Below are positions 25,818 through 35,900 of a stretch of 64,000 nt of DNA, piece after piece. Where the stretch lies: positions 47,175,507 to 47,239,506 of the forward strand of contig NC_031774.1 in assembly GCF_001522545.3 (NCBI RefSeq), given 5' to 3'. The DNA is from Parus major. Taxonomy: Eukaryota > Chordata > Aves > Passeriformes > Paridae. The position numbers were made by a program, and so were the translations under genes. Position 1 is the stretch's first letter. Each line of letters begins with the position of its first letter. The notes below the pieces were generated by a model. The model was given only the letters and a program-made list of their open reading frames with translations. It was not told the DNA's origin and did no database searches.

Positions 25818-25988
25818 TGGTAGGGTGCCTGATCCTACAAACAATACTGGAATGGCAATTACTACCATGGGCAATCTCCTAGGTACAAACAGGAATGGTA
25901 CAGACACTGGCACCAGGGGGAGATGGCTTGTGCCTCCTGCTGCCTGGGGACCTCTAGGAGCTACTTTAGGTGCAGGCAGAAGCAAGAA
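25818..25988 (-). pseudogene. Serpin-like reactive-loop segment, probable diverged or relict last exon
   Basis: The minus strand stays open from about 26050 to the TAA at 25770. Within it, PKVAPRGPQAAGGT aligns without gaps to [14 protein letters not shown] of serpin B's last exon. LVPVSVP then matches IVPMSVP after one inserted residue, and PMVVIAI and VLFVGSGTLP match LMVITI and [10 protein letters not shown] after a two-residue deletion. That is about 19 identities over some 50 positions. The hinge is damaged (Pro at P14, Gln at P13), so it would not inhibit if translated. No convincing acceptor precedes it and no partner exons were found. It lies 0.8 kb past serpin B in the same orientation. 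A chance match of a Val/Pro-rich open frame is the alternative. Confidence 0.4.
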
Positions 25989-26570
25989 GTAGTCTTCTGG
26001 CTGCTCTGAGCTCTGTGTTTGATTTATGATGGTTGGCTCCAGGGTGCCAAAGTGCAGAGATCAGATCTATCTCTTCTTTTCTTAGATCAAATTCTTAGAA
26101 CTGCTAAATTTTGCCCTGGAATGAGTCTGGACTATAGATTTCATAGAAACAGTAGGCAGGGCAGTATACATGTACAGGGGGAAAACACCCCTTCTTTGAG
26201 ACCCCTTTGCAGCAGCCAAGCTGGGACAACAGCTGACAGGCAAGGGTGTAATAGACCCACTGGACAACAATGGTACTATGCAAGGTAATGAGCATTATGC
26301 ATGGTAAGGTCTATGCTAGCTGTGAACTTCATGTTGGTAGGAGAATGGACACAAATAGTAAAGTGGCATAACTTGTACCTATTTGTCAGTCAACACAAAA
26401 AAATTAGGAGAGAAGTCAACCATGGGGAAAGAAGCAGACGTACACAACCCTCTCCACCCACATGCTCCTCATCTTCCCTCCTAGAAGATGTATCTATGCT
26501 GTCAGTACCACACAGGCCAATTTTGTCCCAGAGCTAATGACAGTTCTGCATGAATGCAACCTTCTTGTTT

Positions 26571-26600
26571 AAAAAAAAAAAAAAAAACAAAAAAAAAAAA
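26571..26600. repeat. A-rich tract past serpin B
   Basis: Thirty bases of A with a single C, about 180 bp beyond the serpin B stop codon. On the coding strand it is a poly-T tract, so it is not a retroposed tail of serpin B. Confidence 0.95.
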
Positions 26601-26778
26601 GCAGCAAGGCCCAAACAAACATGCAATTATGACAAATTGATGAAGAATCTCATCTACAAAAAACAGTGAATAACATCAGTTAAGAGGTGGAGAGCCCCTC
26701 TGTAGCCATGCCATACTCATCAGGTCTAATACTTGATTTAAGAGTGGTCATCACCACATACCTAATTTGTACAATAAC

Positions 26779-26967
26779 TTAATCTTTTTTCAGAGGGTTC
26801 ACAATTTTTCCCATGAAGAGTATAGTGTTCTCTATAGTTATGACCATTAGGAAGGGCCTGTCGAATCTAACAGTAACTGGAACGGACATAGGCACTATTT
26901 CCATGCCTGTGGCAGCTGCTGCTTCGGTGCCAGTCTCATCCACCTTTACCACAGCCTTATGAACAGC
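26779..26967 (-). CDS. SERPINA1-like: Serpin B last coding exon (reactive-centre loop, stop)
   Basis: The acceptor is TTTCTTCACAG|GCT at 26968/26967 and the stop is TAA at 26781-26779. It encodes [20 protein letters not shown], the reactive bond M378-S379, [20 protein letters not shown] and IVNPLKKD. Immediately 3' lies an A-rich tract on the plus strand (26571-26600). No clear AATAAA is seen in the first 200 bp after the stop. Confidence 0.95.
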   Translation of the reverse strand, partial: AVHKAVVKVDETGTEAAAATGMEIVPMSVPVTVRFDRPFLMVITIENTILFMGKIVNPLKKD

Positions 26968-29900
26968 CTGTGAAGAAACAGACATTTTACAAGTCAAGGG
27001 AGTACAAAACTAATCACCTAAATAAGAATGAGAGTTACAAGTACCTGAAGAAGTTACTGGTAAGAAACAAGTGTCAGATGGACAGGTGTGAGTCCACTGC
27101 TTAAAGGCAGCAAAGTTAGGGGGAAAAACACACCCAGCAAGCTATGTGCAGCACAGCTTCCTAACTCCTGAGAGGAAAAGTTACTCTCCAATGGAGGGGC
27201 ATCTGTCTGCTAGTGAAAACTGGCAGAGTTTTTGTTTCTTTTCCTATTCCTTGCATCCACTCATGGAGATCTGTACAGCTAGACCAAATGTTAAGAGAGT
27301 ATGAACATATTTAACTGTATATTAGAAGTTGATATAGTTGAAGAAATTGCATTCAGATTAGCACAATGAATAGAAATCTGAAATTATGCTTCCTATGTTC
27401 CTTCCTGTTTTGGGAAAAATGGGAGCAAAGATGAAGGGTCAGAAATGGATGGTTAAAGCACAGAAACATAAACGTTTGACCTTGCAAAATCAAGACACTG
27501 ACAGATCCTGATTCACTAATGTCCACTTGAAGACATGAGGGCAGTTGTTTCTTCATTAGACAATTAAGTTTGTCCTGATTGCTGGTTTTAACTCCAGGTT
27601 TATTGAAGCATCACCTACCTGTAGCTTTTGCCTGACTGTGGCAGTCATTGTTCATATGCTTGGAGCCAAATGTTTGTAATAACTGCATTTTCATTTCCCC
27701 CAAATTGTTTAAAAGCAAGCAGTGTTTTTCCTCTTCCCTCACCTCCATGAAATACAAGGAGTGATACATCCTACAGCTCCCTACCTCCCCACAAGCAGGC
27801 TAAAGAAGGCAGAGACAAAGAAAAGCAGCCAGTAGTGACTGTAGTAACATGCTTCAAGAGCATACCAAGGTGTGGATAGATGATTATTTGGTCATGTCTG
27901 TTTTATAAAGTTGCCCCATGCAGATCAAAATAGCCTTATAGATTAAAAAATTGCAGATTTGTAACTTGCTTCAACCCAATTGCTCATACAATGCAACCAA
28001 CACGGACAAAATACTTCCTATGCCATCAGCTGCCTTTTCACATGAAGCAAAGCCTTTTTACATGAGTTTTGCTCCATGAATACCTGTGCAGAAAGTGATG
28101 CAAGTATCAGTAACCATGGGCCCATGAAATAAAAAAAAGTATGACTTACCTGGGAAATTCTGTGCTGGGGCTGCCCAGTGATCCCAGAAAGGTCAGCCTT
28201 ATCAGTAAATAGGTCCATGATTCCCATTTTATATAAGATATCTTTTAGGTTGTATGTCCCATAAAGCGTGAATTTAGGAAGATACAAATTTACTGAGCTG
28301 CCAGAAAAGAAATGTGAGAAAGCAGTAAAACATTTGATCAGTTATCATTGAATAACAGAGACTGATAAGAGATAAACTGAATTTGCTTTCTCCCTAAAGA
28401 CATTTTGCCTGCAGCCTCTCTCTAGCCTACATAGGAGATGTAAATTTCCTGAAGTTAGTGATCTCTTTTGCAATCTGCTGGAAGCACCTTCATTATGAGA
28501 CATTACTGAGGATGCAGAGGATTCACCTTGTGAAAAAAAGATTCCTTTAGGTGTCTCAAGCTGAGCACAAAAATATCCAACACATTCAAGTTCACTGGTT
28601 ACTTTTGGGGAAAAAAAACCCTGGCCTTATGTAGTTATCATATAAAACAAGACAGATAAACCAGAACTATATCCACTGAAGAAGCAGGAAAACAATAAGT
28701 AGTGACAGAAGGCATGGCAAAATAAAAAAACAAAAGCAAATTTATGGAATATGGTTAGTCAATAGATAATTAATTTTCTATGTCAAGCCCAGTGTCTGAC
28801 TTACTCAATTTTAAGTGACTAGATTGCTGCTTTCCATAAATTAACCAAAGCTCTATGTTCCTAAGTATCTTACAATTACTTTTCAAAGGTTAAGGCCAGC
28901 ATTTACAGCTAGAAGGAGCATAGTGAGACAGAGGTTAGTGATAGTGCTGACATTAGGTACTGTTTTCTGGTGAGAAACCAGGACAGCTCTCTCTCTTCAG
29001 GTCAGGCAGATGTGGAGCACTTATGAAGCTAGCCAAGAGAAAGTTATCTGGTGGGAAGGTGAGAAGGAAAAGGCCCATATCTCCAGCACTGCACAGCATC
29101 TAATGCCAGCTCTGGCTATATCCGAAAACAAGAGTGCTGGTGGGTTGATAACAGGTTGCTGATCTCATACTTCTCTCTGATTTCAGTCTGTGCTGATTGC
29201 TGCCCAAATGAGGATGCAGCTATCACTGAATCATCTGCCTTACTGTTACCTAAAGGTATTCCTTCACAAGCCCCCAGCTGCTTACAATACAGAGGAAAGG
29301 GAAAGCCACAGACACACCGTAGCAATGCAGCCAGGAAAGGAGCAGTGGGACACACTTTCCAGAAACGAAAGTGGCCTTTTCTCTATAGTTCAGCCATTTA
29401 AAATATCTCAGCTGGCTCTACCAGTGACACTTCAACACTATCCTCTTTGTCAGCCCCAGAAGTGAAAGATGGCCCTCACAACACTCCTGCCACTAATATC
29501 AACATCAATTTTCAGACAAAGAAGGGACAAACACAGGTAGCCCACAGCCTTTAAATGACTCCATATAATACTTTCATTTATTAAGGCCTCCCAGAAACTC
29601 CAAATAATAGCAGATGCAATAAATTGTTTTAAAGATTAAGGGGGAAAGGAGGCATTTGTGTCATTATTTTGTAGGAGGTTTTTTACTTTGCAGGTTATGA
29701 TGTAGGTTATGATGAAAAATGGGCAGCAGCATGAAACAAACATGTCTTTGACTGTGATTTTTCTTCACAATTTAAGATGGAGAGGGGAAATACAAATTCC
29801 TCCAATTGTATTTAGTGTTTGTCTTGATAATTGTAAAGGCAATTGTTTCTTTGGCAAAAATTATACATTAGTATCTTGATTAACCATCTTATTTTTCCTG

Positions 29901-32900
29901 TAGTTACAAACCCCATAGCTACTCCCAGAAGTTTCAAAACTGTAAAGGTGCACAGAGAATTACATACATTTTTGTTGGTGTTTTTTTTGGGGGGGTGGTG
30001 GGAGGGTTTGTTTTGTTTTTTTTGTTTTGTTTTATCTTTTTCACATATGAAAAAGAGATTAGATTCTTTCTTTTCTATTTAACAGTGAATCTGAGTTATG
30101 AGCATGAAACAAGTTTTGGGTTCCTGCATTTCAGATGTATTTTTTGTCTTGAGAATGGACCATCTGTACCATGATTTTCAAGTGTCTGCGTGACACTAAC
30201 GTGACACATCAAATTAATGGATGAATACAAGAGCTTGATATTGTAAACATGTTGTACCTATTCTTGTATACGTATTTTGTGAAAGGCTATTGCCATACAT
30301 GACACTAAATGTAAGGACTCTGTTATTTTTGAAAGTGTATGAACTTTATGCCTTCTAGTCTCAAAGCTATCATTAATTGAGTGTACATTACTCCAATTTT
30401 GCCTAAGTCCTCAGAAAGCCTCAAATTTGCCTAAGCCTCAGAAAATATCTTTATCAGTGAGCTTTGCCCTCACAGTTACTGAATGGAAGTAGTTATTTTG
30501 GCGTTAACTGTACAATTAGTGTTAAATTTAATAGGCAGAAATTAGGAAAGAGACAAGAAAAGAGGCTAAAGTGATAGAAATTTATTGTAAATAGAAGGCC
30601 TCCCCCAAAAAAAGGGAGGTCTAAATCAAAAAACTCGGGCCTATTGATATCAGAAGATGGGAAACAAAGTACAGAAATAGCAAAAGCCCTAATCTGTGAA
30701 GGCTTTCAGTGCATGCAGTACTGAATGTGAAAACACACAGACACTAAAGAGCCAGATTCAACTTTGGTCAGGGGATTTCTTCTACTGATTAAAGCAGAAC
30801 TTAAAATGGCATGCTGATTGTGTGTCATAACCCAGCACACTTGTTTCCTTGGCAACCACCTGAAAGGAGAACTGCAGAATTTTACCTTTTTGTGACTAAT
30901 GTCCTCCACCTGGACAAACGTTCACAGGACAATCTTTTCTCCAGCTTCCTCATTCTTCCTCTATCAGGCAGAATAAAAAATGCTGAAGCACCTCCTTTGT
31001 AATCCATTTGCACAATAGTAGAAGACAGCTGCTCATCATAGCCATGCTTGAACAGGCCCATTCCAAACATCATTGGGACTTCAACAGCCTTGTTCCCATC
31101 CACAAAAAATTTGCTCATTTTAGTGTACTTTGGATCAAAAGGCTTTTCCCATTCAGCTTGAAATATAAGAGACAGAGTTACAGGATATTTTGAGGACATA
31201 AAACCATACAACATATTAACATAGGACACATTCTTAGATGACAGAAACTGGCACAGTTGGATCAGCTTCAAAGACAAACCAATTTGCAATGATCACTTCA
31301 TCATACTAAATGCTCAGAATAATTCAATAGCAAACACTCTTGGTAGAATGTGATGTAAAAACACTCCCTTAGATCTTACAGCAGGCTGCAAAATCCTTCA
31401 TGTAGATGAGTTATCAAGGGTTCTAACTTGCACTTTTCCTCCACAATAACAGTTTTGAGGAGCCTGTAAAATCCTCATATAACTCAGCTTTTATCTAAGC
31501 CCAAAAGAAGATTCTCTCATTTTCTTATTCCCAGACCAAAATATGTTTGTGAAGGGTAACACGAAGGATGAATTCTTCAATGAAATTAAGGGATTTAGGT
31601 TACTTGCAGAGAGGTGTTGATACCTCACATTAGCTGATGATGTATAGAGTCATAAAGAACTTAATTTTATGAGACTGCTGAGTTAAGAAACAAAACAGCA
31701 ACAGCAGAAACCTTTTCAACTGTCATCTTCACCATATTAAATTTTCAAAGGTTTCTCACTTAGTCATGGTGAAGCAAACCATCTGCATTGAAGCTCTGAA
31801 AGATTCTTATCCTCAGTGGAGAAGAATTTCAAAGCTAAATTCCAGGTATACACATCATATATTTCAGAGGCTGAGCAAATTTTTTAAAAAGGGGAGAAAT
31901 GTGGAGTTTTGGAAAGTTTTTTTGTTGTTTTTATTTATTTATATATATATATGTATATATTTTTAAATCTTGTTGCTCTGTAGTAAATTTTTCCCTCTAG
32001 AACAAAACTAACGTTTATCAAATGTAATGGGCATAATCTGAGCATTGACTCTAAGCAAAATAAATGGCATCAAGAAAACCATGAAACAAAACGCAACCCT
32101 TTTTGACTTCTGATTTCTATTTGAACAGTGATTACTAGGCAACTTGTTACAAATGAAATAATTATCATCTGCTGTTTTCACTATCTGACTTAGCCTGCAC
32201 TACTAAACAGCTTTTGAAAAAGTGAAATGAGACTTCTTCAGTGCATGTCTTGGTCTCTGAAATCATATATTGACAACTACAATAATCTGAACTGGGAAAA
32301 TTGCTACTTTTATATATTTTATATACTTTTACATACTTCATTAGTAGTGACTTCTATCATCAGATATATAACACACAGGACTTCTACATTATTATGCTTA
32401 AGGGGAAAAAAAAACCAGAATGAATAAAAGAAACATGAATGACACCAGTCCTGAAAAACTTTAACAACATTTATCAATTGATTTTAAATAGAACTTTGCT
32501 TGAAAACTGTTAGGACCTCTACTCTGGGCTTCAGGAGAGCAAACTTTGGCCTCTTCAGAGATCTGCTTGGGATACAGCCATGGAGGGAAGAGGGCCCCGA
32601 AAAAGCTGGTTTGTCACAACAATCTCATGCTGCTCTATGGGCTGGGGCAGAGTGGCTGGAAAGTGTCCAGAAAGTGGCCTTAAGGGAAAGAACCTGGGGG
32701 TGTTGGTCAATGGCAGCAGCTGAACATGAGCCAGCTGTGCCCAGGTGGCCAAGAAGGCCGATGGCATCCTGACCTCTGCCAGCAGTAGTGTGGCCAACAG
32801 GAGCAGGGCAGGGATTGTCCCCCTGTACCCAGCACTGGTGAGACCACAAGTCGAAATCTGTGTCCTGTTTTGGGCCCCTCACAACGAGAAAGACATTGAA

Positions 32901-35900
32901 GTGCTGAAGCATTGAGGCAACAGAGCTGGGGAAGAGTCAGTCATGTGAGGAGCAGCTGAGGGGACTGGGGTTTTTTAGCCTGGAGAAAAGGAGGCTGTAG
33001 TGGGGAACCTCATTGCTCTCTACAACTGCCAGAAAGGAGCCTGTAGCCAGGTCAGGGTCAGTCTCCTCTTCCAGGCAACAAGTGATAGGACAAGAGGAAA
33101 TGGCCTCAAGCTATTTTAGGGCAAGTTGAGGCTGGACATCAGGAAGAATTTTTTCACTGAAAGTGTTGTCAAATATTTTAACAGGCTGCCCAGGGATATG
33201 GTAGATTCATGATCACTGGAAACGTTCAAGAAATTACTGGACTTGTCATTCAGTGCAAATAGTCTATTTGACATGGTGGTGGTGTTCAGTCAAAGGTTGA
33301 CTTAAAAGATATTGGAGGTCTTTTCCAACCTTAACAGTTCTATGATTCTATTAATATTCAAGGATGACCTCCACCAAGTACAGGATTGGTCTTCCTAAGA
33401 ACTTGGGTAAAAATGCCAGGAGGCCTGTGAGGATGAAGAAGGAGTTCTTTGGTGATCTCATACACAAACAGGTGGCCTACAGAGGGTGGAAGCAAGGACA
33501 GGTAACCTGGGAGATATAAAAAGAGATTTTCTGAGTCTCCAGGGATTAGGTTAGGAAAGTTAAAGGTGTGATAGAATTCAATCTGGCCAGGGACATTGAG
33601 GGCAACAAGAAAAGCTTCTATAGGTAAGACAGTGATAAAAGGAAGACTAGGGAAGATGTGAACCCTTTCCAGAAGGAAATGGGAAACCTGGTTACCCATA
33701 ACATGGACAAGGCTGAAAGTAATCAATGATATTTTCTGCCACAATCTTTACTGGCAAGTGCAGGAACTGGGAGATTGAGAAACTGTCCACTGTAGAAGAT
33801 CAAGACCACGTGAAGAACCTTAAGATGAACTTGTTCATGGGACCTGATAGAATGTGTCTGCAGACCCTGAGGGAAATAGTTGGAACATCTAAACCACTAT
33901 CTGTCACATTTGAGAATGATGGCAGTCCAGAGAAATTCCCACTGACTGAAAAAGAGAAATAAGAGCTCTCACATTTGAAAAATTAAGAAAAGGGAGACCC
34001 AGGAAACTACCAGTCTTTCTCACCTCTTTGAGTGGCAAGATTATGGAGCAGATCCTCCTGAAAACTATGCTAAGACACATGGAAAATTAGGAAGTTATTG
34101 GTGACAGACAACATGACAAATTACTAAGGGTAATTTGTGGTAAAGGAAGAGAAATTGATGTCATCTGCCTGGAGCTGTGCAAAGCATTTCACACTGCCCT
34201 GCATGACATCCTTGACTCTAAACTGGAGAGATGGGTGTGACAGATGACCTACTCAATGGATAAGGAATTGTCTGGATGTTTGCATTTGAAGGCTTGCAGT
34301 CTTGTTGTCCAAGGGGAGATGAGGGATGACCAGTGCTCCTTGGAGGTTGGTATTAGGACCAGTGCTGCTCAATATCTTTGTTGGTGAAGTGAACAGTGGA
34401 ATTGAGTGCACCCTCAGAAAGTTAGCCAGTGACACCACAATGGTGTCATTCTATTGACATGCTGTAAGGAAAGGATGCCCTCCAGAGGGAAGGGATACCA
34501 CCCAGACAGAGAGGGAGAGTTAGACAGGCTTGAGAGGCCCCATTAGAATGTCATGAAGTTCAACAAGGCCAAGTACAAGGTCCTGCATGTGTGCTGGGGC
34601 AATCCCAATCACAAATATAAGCTGGGAAAAAAGTGCACTGAGTTGAAAGCAGACCTGAAGAGAAGGACTTGGTACTGTTTGTTGATGAGAACCTCAACCT
34701 GGCACAGCAATGTGTGCTTGCAGCCCAGAAAGCCAAACAGATGCTGAGCTGAATCACAAGAAGTGTAGCCAGCTGCACTTCTGTTTCACTCTGGCAAGAT
34801 CCTGCCTGGAGTTCTGCACTCAGCTCTAGTGTCTCCAACAAAAGAAGGATGTGGACCTGTTGGAGTAACTCCAGAGGAGGGCCATGAAAATGATCAGAGG
34901 GCTGGAGTTCCTCTCCTATGAAGACTGAGAGAGTTGGGGCTGTTCAGTCTGGGAAGAGAAGGATCCAAGGAGACCTTAGAGTTCATCAAGTATCTAAAGG
35001 GGGTCTATAGAGGGGGGAAAGATTTTTTATACAAGCAGATAGTGATAGGACAAAGGGGAATGACTTTAAATGGAAAGAGGGAAAATTTAAATTTAGATTA
35101 GATATAAGGAAGAAATCCTTCACTATGAGGGTGGTGAGGCTGGAATAGAGAAATTGTAGATTTGATCCCTGGCAGTGATCAAGGCCAGGTTGGAAAGTTC
35201 TTTGAGCACTCTAGTGCAATAGAAGATGTCCCCGCCCATCACAGAGGGGTTGGAACTAGATGATCATTAGGGTCCCAAATCAAGACTATCAGTTAGCACA
35301 CAGATTAGACAGAGATGATATTCATTAATACTTCCCTCATATTTCAAGGGCACTCTTATTCCTGTTCTCACTTCTGTCTTAGGGGGATACCTTCCAGGCA
35401 CCTTCCTCAAGTGCTTCACAGTGCTCAAGCGGCAAAATGAAATTTGAAGTACTCTTTGCTTTACCAGCTTGACTAAGGCATGAAAAGGGATTGATGTAAT
35501 ATGTGGAATAACATGTCTTGTAGGTCAGATTCAGGAAAATATTGTCAGACTTCTGTCCTTGAAGAAGGAATTCTGTACTGTGCTACACCACGAAAAAAAG
35601 TCACTAGTAATGTGCAAGAAAGCAATGCACAAAAAGAGGACAAGCACCTAAAAGACTAGTTATACAGCTAAGTAAGGTTTAGAAATCCTCTCCATATTAA
35701 TCCCAGCTCTAGATAATTAACCTACTCTTGATTTCAAAATTTTAAAAAATGTTATTATTGCCATTAATGCTATACTTTAATCCATTTGTTTTAAAATTGG
35801 AGAGGTAAAACTAAAAATCCACCACCTTGAGAAGAGTTAGGAAATCTTTGCAATAATAAACTGGAAACCTCATTAAAAAACCCCAACAACCCTTATTGTT

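Noticed and set aside
33358..33744. 128-codon minus-strand frame
   Set aside because: It is antisense to the CR1 copy in the serpin B intron and has no protein resemblance.
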